This document shows, one piece after another, positions 1-11,689 of a stretch of DNA of 64,000 nt (within the stretch, counting starts at the first letter, position 1; each line of letters begins with the position of its first letter). Location: contig JAODTK010001076.1 of assembly GCA_026419785.1 (NCBI GenBank), positions 62,001 to 126,000 on the forward strand, given 5' to 3'. The notes below the pieces were generated by a model, which saw only the letters and a list, made by a program, of their open reading frames with translations, did no database searches and was not told the origin of the DNA. Both the position numbers and the translations under genes were made by a program. The DNA is from Sclerodactyla briareus (Eukaryota > Echinodermata > Holothuroidea > Dendrochirotida > Sclerodactylidae).

Positions 1-3000
1 TAAAAAAAAAGACTAATGCTCAAAAGGAAAATAAAAAACAAAGATTGTCTGCAGGTTTGTGCAAGTAGGACATCTTTCATTATTGCATGATGGGATGCTC
101 TTTGATCCTTTTACAATACACATGCGCATACTTCAAAGGGACTGTAACTACTGTAACGTAAAGTTGTAGAACTTCGGGTTGGACTGACGAATCCAGTCTT
201 GCGCCAGCTATATATAGACCCCTTTTCTTATCCTGCAGACCACCCACATACCGTGCTAAAACTCATCATTTATTGTCCATTCAGGTTGGCTTTGCCTGTG
301 ATGCAGTAGTAGACACATCGTCCAAGTTTGAGGTTGACTTGATGAGAATGTAAGTCTGTTAGAAAAATGTGACTATCAGGGTCACAATATCTGGGGAAAG
401 GTTTTAGCGAAAAAATTCTGAACACTGGGACAGTCCAAACAAAAATTCCAGAGCTGAATATATGGAGTAGCTGTATTGATGACGTGATGAAGTCAGATGA
501 TCTATGCAGTATGACAATGTGTGTGTGTGTGTGGTCTGTCTGCCCACTGTCCTTAAGTAGGGTAGCTATTTTAGCAATTATTGTTGCAGCTGGTTAGCAA
601 AATTACAGGCCACTCTAGAGCTATGGTGATTGTGGATAGGCACATAATTACAGAATATTCAGGAGATTAACTGATAGATTCCCAGCATAGAATATGTATT
701 AGATCTGAGTGTGTTGGATTTCACCAAATTGGGACATGGTCTCCTAAATTCAGTCGGAGGAATCTAACCATAAATCAGGGGTCACTTCAGGTCATTTGTT
801 TGGAAGTTTGGCAGAAGAAACAACCATCAATCAAGAAACGGAACTGACAGTAAGGGACTCACACATTAGTGAAACGATTTGAAAAAGTGTGTGGAAAAAT
901 GTCATAGGTTAACATGAGGAGCTGGGTATAATTCTCCCAAGTTTTTATGTATTGTAAGTACAGTTATAAAGAAATGAATCAAGGAATTACTAAGCCCTTT
1001 GGTTTTCTGGTTTCGGCGCGTGAAAACGACATTACTGAACTCACCTGAAGGCAACTTGTTAGTAGGTTCATCATAAATGGGTAACAAGGTTGTCGGGGCC
1101 TGTTGTCCTGGGGCCTTGTGTACCAGTTGTCATGTGGGTGAGCAGAGGTCAAAGTATGAGAAACCTTCGTATCAAATATCTCCCGAATTCGTAATCTGAT
1201 CAAGCTGAATTTGGTATTGCCGCTTTCCTAAGCTGGATACTGTACCATATCTCGCTTGGTGTGGCTTGGGCCATTTTGTCTCGCCTGAACTTTATTCAAG
1301 AGAGACCTATTGTCACTTTTGTGGTGTGTCTGCTGTCTGTCCGTCCGTCTGTCTGTCTGTCCATTCCGTCGTCTGTCCCGTATGTGCGGTTGATATCTCC
1401 GGAACCGTTGAAGCCATCACGGTGGGACTTTTTGTGGAGGTGCGCGGGAAAGAGTTGCCGATGTGCCTCCACTTTTCGTCCAAAAAGCCATACTCATTTC
1501 ATAAAATTGATATTATGACAATTGCCCGGGAAGCCTGTGTAACAAGATATCTCTGATCGGTGATGGCATTGGTGATGCCGTTCGGAGTATATAACGACTA
1601 ATGAAGAGTACACAAAAGATTAGGATTCCTGGACATGATATTGCATGAGCAAGTAGTCTAATTTGCATAATTTCTGCAATATTTTTGGAGTTCTTGGATT
1701 TTGAACGAAAACTCAGTGGAGATGGTTTATCTGTAGTCCCAATAAATTTTACAGTAGGGACGAGGTCACAAATTTAACCACGTGCCAAAGGTTCCTCAGG
1801 TCATTTAAGTGAATTTGCATACATACCACAATTGTCGAAAGTTTTGTAAAATGCCAGTAGTAACAATTGGAATGAGTGCAGTTAGGGTGGGTGTAGAGAT
1901 TGTCATGGTAATTTTTGGTCATGGATTCAACAAACATCTATGATGAGGTCAAAAAAGGTCTCAAAGGTCAAGTCTAGGAAATTTGCCAATTTTGGAGTGA
2001 TAGATCTCGGTCTGCTACATAGACAGAACCAACTCTTGCTTCGATTCTGACACTTGGTCTCAAGTTACAAGGGGCCAAAGGTTGATTTTAATACCTTGGG
2101 GATAGCATAGGGCGTGGGTACCTGATTACATAATGCTTTTGGGGCTTGGTGATCACATTGAGGAAAGCATTTTTAATAAAAAACTGTCAGGTCATCAAAA
2201 GCGTCAATTCGAGGTCAAGAAACTGCCAACTAAACATTTTTCTGCAAAATTCTAGTGATTGGGTGCGATATGGCTGACATTTTGGGACATTTGCGCATAT
2301 TATCCAGGGTAACATTTTCATGGAAAACGTATGTAATCAAAGGTCATCAAGGGTCACTTATGGACAAAACTGTCAAATAATAACATTTCCTGCAACACCT
2401 CTGAGGACTGTATGCTACCTATTTAAGAATGGTATAGGATTGGGGCAACCTAGCTTGACCAGCATGAGCGACATCACTATTATTATAGCATGCTATCAAT
2501 AACAAAATGTTGCTAGAGTTTTACTATTTCAACCCCTCTCAGGTAGGTTATTTCCATTCATCTTTAACTAGTATCCTATCTGTAACAGACAGAGATTTCA
2601 TCTATTGTCAAAACCTTGCCTTTTTACATTGAGGTCCACTTTGACGTCATCACTGTTGTGGCCCACCTACACTGACCATAAAGTGTAAACACCAGGAGAA
2701 CTGTGCTGAATTTATATTAACTGAGCCTCTCTTGAAGCAGTATTAAGATCGAAAGATTACCCTACATTACTTTGCAGTGCATTTTACTGGAGTTACTTAG
2801 AGGAGGACATGGACATCTATGGGGGACATGCGGCTATACAGACAAACTTTATTAGATTTGGACCAGTATCCACTATGAGTGTGAGTCTACTTTAGTCTAC
2901 GACTCTCGCCAAAATGTTTACATTGACTCGGGTCACTCGGGGTTTTATGCAGTGTGTATAAATTGCTCGATTCATGCAATTGCTCAAGGTTGTTGAATTC

Positions 3001-3252
3001 CGATGAAAGATAAGTGTGGTTCACAATTGGCCTGAGATAAATGAAAGTGAGAAAGGGGTCAAACAAGAAAGGGAATATTGTGTTATCACAGTACTCAACC
3101 TGGGGGATAAGGCTCATACTTGATATGTTGGTCCCCATAATCAGTTCAATGATGTGTATTGTTGTGGAGTCAGATCAATGAACAGCAAGGAAGCTGAGGA
3201 AGGAAGTCAATGAGCTTTTTTTGGCTTTCTGGTTCATGATATTTAGTTTATA

Positions 3253-3760
3253 AAGCACTCAGTGGCTTGATACTAGACACTCGGGTTCCTAAATCATCAG
3301 CTGACTCTATGCTATATGTCAGGTTCATTATAGCACTCTGCTGGCTCTATGCTAGACTGTACGGTCATAAAGCACTCAGCTGGTTCTATGCTTATTGTCA
3401 GGGTAAAAGCACTCAGCGTGGCTCGCTCTAGCTAGTCAGGTTCATTGGAGCACCGATGGAGAGGTCTAGCCTAGACTGACATGTTCAGAAGCATCAGCTG
3501 GCTTCTTTGCTTATATTGTCAGGGGGGGTTTCCCCATTTTTGGGACAGCAATCAGCGGAAGCATCAGTGGCTCCTGCTAGGTCAGCCATGAATCACTAGC
3601 TGGCTCTAGGCTAGACGGTAAGGTTTCATAGAGTACTCAGCTGGCTTCTGCTATACTGTCAGGTTTATGGAGCACTCAGCGGCTCTATGCTATACTGTCA
3701 GGTTCAAAAACCACTCGGCAGGCTCTATGCTTTACTCTCACGTTCATAAAGCACTCGAGA
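3253..3760. repeat. minisatellite, about 40-bp unit (copy A)
   Basis: Tandem units of about 40 bp carry the core cactcagctggctctatgct followed by a variant of atactgtcaggttcat. About a dozen degenerate units are present. The same array recurs in the second copy of the large duplication. Confidence 0.85.
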
Positions 3761-4157
3761 CTGGTGCTACCTATGTAAGAATGTATAGTATGGGCAACCT
3801 AGCTGACCAGCATGATGCTGACCTCACTATTATTATAGCATGCTATCAAAACAAAATGTTGCAGAGTTTACTCATCAACCCTCTCAGGTTATGTTATTCC
3901 ATCATCTTAACTGATTCCATCTGAACGACAGAGATTCATATCGTGTTCAAAACCGGCATTTTACCTGAGGTCCACTTTGCATGTCATCACCTGTGGTGGG
4001 CCCCCCACACGACCAAAAGTGTAAAACACCCAGAGAACTGTGCTGAATTATAGTAAGTGGAGCCTCTCTGAAAGCAGTATTAAGATTACCTACATACTTT
4101 GCAGTCATGTTAATGGAAGATCTAGAGTAGAAATGAAATCTATGGTGACACTGGAGG

Positions 4158-4386
4158 AAAAAAAAAAAAAAAAAAAAAAAAAAGAACAAAAAAAATAATC
4201 AAAAATATATAAATTTTAATATATAAAAAAAAAATATATAAAAAAAATAACATATAAATATAAAATTATAAATAAATTTAAATAAAGATATAAAATTATT
4301 ACAAAATATAATATATAAAAGAAATAAAAAAATATAACAAATATATACAATATAAAATGGTAATATCAAAAAAAATAAATATATAG
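4158..4386. repeat. poly(A) plus AT-only block interrupting copy B
   Basis: A 26-base A run (4158-4183) is followed by about 200 bases made almost only of A and T. It replaces about 15 bases present at the matching place in copy A near 2830. There is no element structure and no target duplication. It may be low-complexity filler created during assembly or a real AT-rich expansion. Confidence 0.7.
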
Positions 4387-4799
4387 ACAGACACTTTATT
4401 AGATTTAGGGACAGTATCCACTTGAGCTGTGGTCTACTTAGTCTCACGGACTCTCGCCAAAATGTGTACATTTGAATGCGGGGGGGCACTAGGGGTTAGG
4501 CAAGTGGTGATAAATGGCTCGATTCAGCAATTGTCAAGTTTGTTGAGTTCCGATGAAAGGTATTAAGTGTGGTTCACAATTGTCCTGAGATAAATGAAGT
4601 GAGAAAGTGGGTAAACAGAAAGGTGAGAGATTGTGTCTAATCACGGAACTCAACCTGGGTGGATAAGGCTAATACTGCGATGTGGGTTACCACATAATCA
4701 GCCATGATGTGATTGTTGTGGAGTAAGATCAATGAACATCAAGGAAGCTGAGGAATCACTGAGCTTTTTTGGCTTTCTGGTTCATGATATTTAGTTTAT

Positions 4800-5335
4800 A
4801 AAGCACTCAGCTGGCTTTATACTAGACATCGGGTTCATAAATTCATTCGAGCTGACTCTAGGCTATATTGTCGGTTCATATAGCACTCTGCTGGCATCTA
4901 TGCTAGAGTGTAAGGTTAATAAGCACTCAGCGGTTCTATGCTAATTGTAAGTTCATAAAGCACTCAGCTGGCTCTATGCTATGTCAGGTTCATGATATGG
5001 CACTCAGCGGCTCTATGCTATAGGACATGTGCTGAAGCACTCAGCGGCTCTTTGGCCTATATTGTCAGGTTCATGAAGCACTCAGCTGAAGCAATCAGCT
5101 GGCTCCACATGCTATGTCAGGTCCATTGAATCACGCAGTGGCTCTATGCTAGATGTAAGGTTAATAGAGTACTCAGCTGGCTCTATTGACTATACTGTCA
5201 GGTTTATGGAGCACTCAGCTGGGATCTATGCTATACTGTCAGGTGCAAAAACCACTCTGCAGGCCTCGTATGCTTATACTCTCACGTTAATAAAAGGCAC
5301 TCATGCGGCTTCTAGTGCTATAAGTCAGGGTTAAC
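4800..5335. repeat. minisatellite, about 40-bp unit (copy B)
   Basis: Second array of the same 40-bp unit (cactcagctggctctatgct core) as at 3253-3760, within copy B of the large tandem duplication. It ends about 80 bases before the splice acceptor of the exon at 5415. Confidence 0.85.
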
Positions 5336-5414
5336 TGTCATGAGTAATGGGAACAATAGTACATGTATTGCTGTTTTGTTATATATCTAAGTTCTACCTA
5401 CATCTCTTCTGCAG

Positions 5415-5570
5415 GGAAGGGTGGATTATGATGAGAACAACCAACAGTCTGTGGGCATCTACGGGAAGTCTGAGAGCACGTTATCACCATCAAGTGAACT
5501 TCCAGACACACACAGATTTCTTGAATTGAATATGAATAGTATTTATGACTACTTCTCTAAAGATCTATAG
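5415..5570 (+). CDS. probable last coding exon of an unrecognised gene
   Basis: A strong acceptor (pyrimidine-rich tract ending ctcttctgcag at 5414) opens a 51-codon frame that ends at TAG (5568-5570). The peptide starts GRVDYDENNQQSVGIYGKSE and ends SIYDYFSKDL. It is polar and acidic, with serine/threonine-proline content in the middle, like a disordered cytosolic tail. I do not recognise the family. A donor-like GAG|GTATGG lies at 5573-5574, just past the stop. Because nearby exons have lost single bases, this could instead be an internal exon whose frame is broken at the 3' end. A second frame is open for about 38 codons, but its composition is less protein-like. No upstream exon was found. 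Confidence 0.5.
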   Translation, partial: GRVDYDENNQQSVGIYGKSESTLSPSSELPDTHRFLELNMNSIYDYFSKDL

Positions 5571-6667
5571 GAGGTATGGGTTGCCAGGTATTCTAGCTTT
5601 GCTAATTCAATCATTTCTCTGAGAAGATGAAAATTGGGAGGTTCAATTTCCAAGAGAAGTGAAATGACATCCATTCCAACATTACTCCAGGTGTGAAGAT
5701 GTCTCTAATCTTTGTGCTCCATATAGTTGAAGCTTCATGGATGAGCATGTCTCTGGAGGGAAGTCTCTGATTACCCTCAAAGCGAAAATCCGGGTCAGAA
5801 TTGATAGGGTTTGTGGTTTGTCTAGTCATGGCTACAGCATTTCTGGGGTACCGAGATGGATTGCTCACCTGACGAATACAGAATCCTCAGAATGGATCCC
5901 CAGTTTGTTTCTTCCTCAAGGCAAAGAGAATCAAATAGTAATTTCAAAGGAATTATTAGGTTGTATTCTTTGTTGTTCATGTCCTTGCGTGCAAGCGTAA
6001 GAAAATTTCAACCATCTTGTTTAACGGCATGCGGCAGCATCAGTCAGGGGAACAATGGACGTTTTCAATACATGGAGGGGAGCATCACCCACACTTGCCC
6101 ATTTTTTTTTGCGTGGTTGTTTTAGCGGGCATTACCTGGGTGAGGCGGGGAGCTATTGTGATCTGCTTAGATTCTCGGGTGTTCTGCCACTCGACGATAC
6201 ATCATAGCTCAGGTTGGAAATATGTATGATGGCATATGGCCTACCATGTTGCTGGCAGGAGTGTCGAACATAGTAAACAATGTTGTTTAATTTTTTCCTT
6301 TTCTTTTTAACAATGGTGACAACATGCGTGTGATAAAATACACAAAATTTTAAATTTGGTGCGGAGTCTTCTTTTTTTGGATTGTGCTTACTTGGATTAA
6401 TTTCTGTCCAGCACACCGAGAAAAAATGATAATACAAGGCATGTATACTAGTCCAATAGTGAGGTGATCACCTAGGAACATATTAACAACAAAAGCAAAG
6501 AAAACAAATGCAAAAAAACGAAAACTTAATAGAAGTAGTTGTTCTGTTGTTTTTCTTCAAATAAATTTCGTCTCACCCTCCCCCCCCCCCCCCCACCCCT
6601 TGGAATAAATCGTTCCGAAGCAAAAGAGGTTCAAAATAGAGGGCATAATTAACAAAGCATCAGCTTT
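5571..6667. other. no gene seen
   Basis: Ordinary mixed sequence with short chance frames. It contains a 16-base C run near 6578-6593. I see no splice-flanked coding exon and no terminal repeat pair apart from the start of the MITE at 6668. Confidence 0.5.
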
Positions 6668-7059
6668 CCGATCGTGAGTCGATCACCATGCAAATTTACT
6701 CCTTACACGTCACTGCAAAACATTTCGAACTCTGTTACGGTACCTGCAATTCACAACTCCAAAACTTCTTGTCAAAACATCCATGGAAATGGAAACATGA
6801 AAAAACATATGCTGTTCTTTGGCGAATTTCTGGCAGGGCTGATTCAGCCACTTATAAAAACCAAAATCCTCCAAGGGTAGAATTTGTTCTTCAGAAATAA
6901 GACAGAAATGATAATTGTTTTGATGCGTCAAAATTAGAATCATACTATCACGCGGGATGTGGGGTTTTGAATCCGGTGATATTCACACGGTACATAGCAC
7001 GCGTTTGCATACAGAAAGGACCGCTGATCTATAACAGAGCGTGATCGACTCACGATCAG
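6668..7059. mobile_element. MITE-like element with 19-bp terminal inverted repeats
   Basis: The left end (6668-6686) reads ccgatcgtgagtcgatcac, and the reverse complement of the right end (7041-7059) reads ctgatcgtgagtcgatcac, giving 18 of 19 matches. The 392-bp interior has no convincing coding frame. No clear target-site duplication is visible, so the superfamily is unassigned. A non-autonomous DNA transposon is the simplest reading; a long-range inverted repeat of another kind is possible. Confidence 0.65.
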
Positions 7060-7103
7060 TCACTAGGCTGTTGAAAACCCAGTAATCAAACTAATATGGG
7101 CTG

Positions 7104-7361
7104 CAGGGTTCTGCAGATTCTGAGCACTCAGGTCCCTTTGTCAGGACAAATAAAAAGGTGCAATGACCTTCTCTATGACAACTCGCACAGAATTATCAAC
7201 GTGTACATCCAAAAAAAGCCGAAGCAACAACAGTGAACAGCTGTGAGGAACGTGACAACATCACTTCATGACAAATTCCATACTAAGAATTTCAAATCTG
7301 ATCCAGGCCTGGATTTTAGTGATGGAATTTCTATGACTTTTCCAGGACCGCGGGAACCCTG
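7104..7361. mobile_element. MITE, family D copy 1 (cagggttc ends)
   Basis: The left end is cagggttctgcagattctg, and the reverse complement of the right end is cagggttcccgcggtcc. A second copy lies at 50850-51148, with shared interior phrases such as gccgaagcaacaa and agctgtgag. The ends resemble hAT-type non-autonomous elements. The flanks here (atgggctg and tggtgggg) do not form a duplication, so boundaries are approximate. Confidence 0.65.
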
Positions 7362-7454
7362 TGGTGGGGGAAGGACGAAAAGATATGACCGAAAATTTAA
7401 ATGTACTTTCTCAGTGAATACTATTCTTCAGCCTTCCGTCTCAGGTGCGAGATG

Positions 7455-7850
7455 GTTCAGTTATACTGTGGAGTGGCTCCCGATAAAACAACGCCCCCCA
7501 TCGAGACAAAAGTTATATCGATGGTGGAGAAATCCTGGAACGCGATGCTCCATACTATCCCGTAACCTGCTCAATGAGGCTCCAAACCGAAGTACAGAGA
7601 TACAATCCAGCCACCACGGACTCGAAGATACTGATTGTTCCATTCACACATAAATCAACATTTGCGGACAGATCCTTCTCCGTTTATGGGGTCCCAGGTT
7701 GTGGAACGCCTTACCAGAGAACATCAAATGTCTCCCTAACATATCTTTATTAGGTCAAAAGGTTGAAAACTTACTTTTCCATGTTAGGTCCTTTCGTTTG
7801 GTGTAAAGCGCCTCCGAAAACCTTTGGTTGTGGGGTGCGCTATATTTAGA
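7455..7850 (+). mobile_element. 3' end of a non-LTR retrotransposon (broken ORF2 tail and 3' UTR)
   Basis: Across three frames the DNA spells the C-terminal region typical of CR1/L2/Jockey-like reverse transcriptase proteins. It reads EWLPIKQR near 7471, then LIVPFTHKSTFADRSFSVYG near 7630-7695 after one frame change, then RLWNALPENIKCLPNISL, and finally RSKVENLLFHVRSFRLV before a TAA near 7805. At least three frameshifts break the frame. The sequence after the stop (aaagcgcctccgaaaacc ... gtgcgctatatttag) resembles the usual 3' UTR of such elements. Only this 5'-truncated tail is present; no polymerase core or endonuclease is seen. The clade assignment is inference from general resemblance. 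Confidence 0.75.
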
Positions 7851-8215
7851 TAAGTGTCTATGGGTGACCTTTTGCATCCTGTGAAGGTCGTCAGTGAAAG
7901 CAACATCCATCTTCCAATGTCAGCTGCCAGGGTATACCTCTGGACAATGCACATTGCCAACCACTTGTTTTCCTGCTCCGTCTCTCATAGGCCAGCACAT
8001 GGAGAGGAGCAGGAAAGTACCATTTTGGTTCATAATATGATCTGACCTGGATTCCAGGCCTCGATCTCTGGTTGTTGAAAAGGTCTTCTCTGCTCTCCAG
8101 CCGTATAAGCCACTTAAGAATTACTACTCCCATGTCGATTAGCAGTTTATTACTGAATGGTCATTTCTTCTGTCCGAAAAGATTTTAGGCTTTCCTGTCA
8201 GCAAAGTAGATGGCC

Positions 8216-10901
8216 CAGGCCCGGATCCAGAGGGGGTCGTGCGCACCGGCGCCCCCCTAAAAATCTCGAGAGGATTTTTTTTTTTTCTTTGTTGACCGGG
8301 GGCCTGATCCGTGAAGTTAAGTTTGACACAACCCCATCTGCCATCTATCCCAGTCAGAAGAAGCACAACGATGCGGATGGGTTGTGTTGTTAGGTATTAT
8401 CTCAGCTCCTCAAAACTACGCGGATCTAGGCACGGCAAACGCTACTATTACGGGCCGAGTGTCGCCTTGTCCAAGGCTATAATGATATGCGACGACATTG
8501 CGGTGATTTCCCCACGTTAAGGGCAACGCGCTTCGATGCTGTGGCGACGAAAAACAACATCGCTCTGACTCTCTGTGATGAAGAAACATTTCCGGTCGGC
8601 AGTTTTGTAGGCCATGGGCGTCAACAGGTTGTGGGGCCGCGGGAGGGGACATGCTCCCCCCCACTTTCAAAGTGGGGGATGCACAACGTTTGGCCCCCCC
8701 ACTTTTCCGGACCGTACAAACATAATAGGCACATGCCCGATTTTGTATCCTCTAACTGATTCACTTTTTGGTCTAACCAAACAAAAATCGCACTGGAAAT
8801 TGTCCTTAAGTCCACTAATTCCGGTGCGACCCCCTGTTTCATACTGAACTCTCGAATTTTTAAATCGAATAGCCCAAAGTGCATAATTTTTTTTTATCCC
8901 CAACTTTGTAGCTAAATATGCGGATGTAATCTTTCGAATCATTTTGTTCCTCGAATAATTTCAGAGCCTTGGGGAAGACCCCCCCCCCCCATGTTTTTCT
9001 GAGATGAAAATTCTTGGAAATCTGGGAAGGAAAAGCAAGTGAAAATTTTGTTTAATTTTTTTGCAAGACTTTTTTCGATAAAATGCCCGGAAACTGCATT
9101 CTTTTTTCGCGCGCGCCGGCGAGTTCCCGGTGATGACTGGCTTGTAAAAGTCGGGTACAATTTTTCTGCTCCCGAAATGGAATGGTCCCGTACGCCTATG
9201 GCTTTTCCCTTCGTACCCCCAGAGCTTTCGGTAGAACCCTGGATCCCACGTAAACAAAGCCCGAGTAGAAAAGTTAATAAAAAAAATCCATGTGTGATTA
9301 TGCCGGTAAAATCATCTATATCACAATGACAAATGTAGATGATAGTGCTATCGAGCCGGCAAGTGCCATTTCCGTCGATCTGGAGGGTATGGAACGATTT
9401 TCGCGGGACGCTTCGCGCCCACCGATGGGGCGCTTCGCTAGATGTTATGCGCATCCGATGTGTCTCCCCCCCCCTCACCCCCCCCCCACACACACTTTTC
9501 GAATCGGATCGACGCCCCCTTTTTTTGTAGCTACCATTGTTATGTTGTCACGCGTGGGTCAATGTCCCACGAGGATCTTTCGATCGTAGATAGCTACTGT
9601 GTGAATACGAAAAATTGAATTTACGGTTTATTTGGCCATGTTCTCATACGGATTTACCGGTTTGGCATGCACGCACATGGGATTGGTCTGTGTGGTACAC
9701 GGTTCACACTCACGAAAATCAACCCCCCCCTCTTGGTAGAAATCTGTATCCATGCCTGGTCAAGTATTGTGCTATAAGGTGCCACAGTCACTTTTTTACT
9801 TACCATGGGATTGAGAGACAAACGTACATGAACATTGTTGGTGGTATCGTGTTATTTCGTGTTGATACAATACACCAAAATTGACAAAATTAACCTTTTT
9901 CCTTATTTCTCTAAGAATTGCCCCCATTTTCTTACAATCACAGGATCCTGTCCACTCCGTAAGGAAGATTTCAGCTTGATCAGGGCGTTTTCGGGCCAGC
10001 TTCTGGCTACTTCCGATGTTTGGCGCAGAAATAACATTCGCACATCTTTCAAAAAAAAATCAAAATTTCCCATATTTTACGCACAACGCACCACCGAAAA
10101 AAAAACATAATTTGGTGTACCCCCCCCGGTGTACCCCCCCCCCCCCCCCCCCAAAAGCTCTGAATGTTCAATTTAGCCTTGATTCTTGGCAATTGATGCT
10201 GGTTCCGTGGTGTGCAAGGGGTAGACCTCTCGTGATTAGATCACCTCAAATTCATCCAAACATTGTTCATTTCCCTCATCAACGAATTTGCGATTTGGAA
10301 GAATCAAATTCAATACGCGCAGTGGAACATCTTTTGACGACTTTGTCCATCAACGCCAACCCAAAACTGTGTATATTTGGATCACTACCTTGCCAAAATT
10401 GTCGTTAGTACTCACGTTGAAGTGGGTTAAAAATCCAAGAGCTAATCTTAATGGACCACCAGGTGTTCCTCCAACATCCATGAAACAATCATCTTCAAAT
10501 ATTTTGTTTATGCTTTTTTCAAACAAAATCCTAGAAATGCCGTTTTCCGGCCATCTGGTAGGTCCTACTCAGACCATATTTTCGGGGGCGCTCCGCTCCA
10601 ACCCCTGGTGGCGCTTCGCTTAGATGGTCAACATGAGGAATCTCATATGCTTGGCCCCACACCAGCCCAGACTTCGGGCATCCCCCATGCCCCCCTACTA
10701 TAAAATCTCTGTCTTACGCACTGATCATATACGTGCGTTCAAACAAATTAACAGTTCAGTATCTAGGGGAATTCACAGCGCACCCCCCCCTCCCCCGATT
10801 GGGGGCCTTCGCTCCTCCTGCTCCCCATTCTTCTCCTCCGCAATAGATTTGTTGATAACTTTTTGGCGCCCCCTCAACCGAAAATCCTGGATCCGCCCCT
10901 G
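8216..10901. mobile_element. candidate DNA transposon with caggsscggatccag ends, containing nested elements
   Basis: The left end reads caggcccggatccagaggg. The reverse complement of the right end reads caggggcggatccaggat. Such ends are typical of hAT-like elements. Flanks share atggc (8211-8214 region and 10902-10906), compatible with a damaged target duplication but not proof. The interior has no recognisable transposase and includes a complete family-A element (8611-9522) and several poly(C) runs. The two ends could also belong to two different partial copies. Confidence 0.5.
8611..9522. mobile_element. non-autonomous DNA element, family A copy 1, with 8-bp target duplication
   Basis: The left end begins gccatgggcgtcaacagg, and the right end finishes ggatcgacgccccc, giving short inverted gggcgtc ends. 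The octamer ttttgtag directly precedes the element (8603-8610) and follows it (9523-9530). A second copy lies at 45486-46508 with the same internal order, including cacttttccggaccgta, acatgcccgattttgt and aagtccactaatt. An 8-bp duplication fits hAT-type integration. There is no transposase frame. Confidence 0.75.
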
Positions 10902-11689
10902 ATGGCGGTTCATTGAGTTGTGCTGACTCTTACCACAATGACACCTCCGTGAAGGCCCTAGTCGTGTAACAAGATTTTGCTCAAAAAAAACTAAACTGGC
11001 ACACTAGTTAAGAAGAGGACATCACAACTCCACACCCCAAACTTGGAGGTTCTAGCCTATTGCCCCATGTTTGGGAGACTCAATTTACTTCGAATTTTGA
11101 GAAATCTATGACATTTGGCTGGTGGACGATGCAAAGGTGCCAACGGACCCTTCACCTGTGAAATGCGGCACTTTGCCCATTGTAATAAGAAAACGAAAAC
11201 GGTATTCACTAGGGAGGAATGAGATGGATTCTTTGATATTATTTCGTGAACGATTTTGTATTTCATTTGCACATCCCATCCAAAGTTTGTTTGGTACCAT
11301 ATTTCAAGAACATGTTTTCACTTTGCTTTGTATTATAAGGGAACTCGCAATGAAGCAAATATGGCACAGTGACTCAAGGTCAACACCAGTGTTCGTGAAA
11401 ATCTACCCAACTTTAGGCTGGTGTTTCCACGAGGCGGCACATTAAAGCTCGTGCTGGCGGGTTTTCTCGAAATCATGTAGCGCGTGTGTTCCCTGCCACC
11501 CACCGCAGTGTCCGCATGTATTTTGCAATAATTTCAGGGAGTTCCCGTCACACGGAGCTTGTAGTTACCAAGTATACTGAAGAATAGGTTATCGCATTTT
11601 CCCAGTTGTTGAATTGGACTAGGTTGTACAGCTAGGTCATTACCCAGCAAACACAAAAAAAATTGTTTGAACCGTCCGAACGTTAATAA

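Larger units (their letters stand above)
2460..5335. repeat. large tandem duplication, unit about 1.35 kb
   Basis: Copy A (about 2460-3805) and copy B (about 3806-5335) share ordered blocks. The phrase actattattatagcatgc is near 2476 and again near 3826. The segment with actctcgccaaaatg occurs near 2903 and 4450. The phrase ggctttctggttcatgat occurs near 3222 and 4771. The offset is about 1350 bp in the first part and about 1550 bp after the AT-rich insertion in copy B. The copies differ by many one-base gaps, which fits either age or poor base calling. Confidence 0.85.
1..5414. other. non-coding, probably introns of an upstream plus-strand gene
   Basis: No convincing exon is visible before the splice acceptor at 5414. 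The stretch from about 1740 to 2480 is a degenerate repeat full of the phrase aggtca, like the intronic repeats at 16.3-17.6 kb and 38.2-40.1 kb. A short TCTG/CCGT-type microsatellite lies near 1335-1380. The second half is the tandem duplication listed separately. All open frames are short and lack splice context or recognisable motifs. Confidence 0.6.

Noticed and set aside
7243-7653. 136-codon plus-strand frame as a gene
   Set aside because: The first part is MITE sequence and the second is a broken retrotransposon tail in a shifted frame.
8939-9493. 184-codon minus-strand frame
   Set aside because: Lies inside the family-A transposon, has no recognised domain, and is not conserved in copy 2 at 45486-46508.
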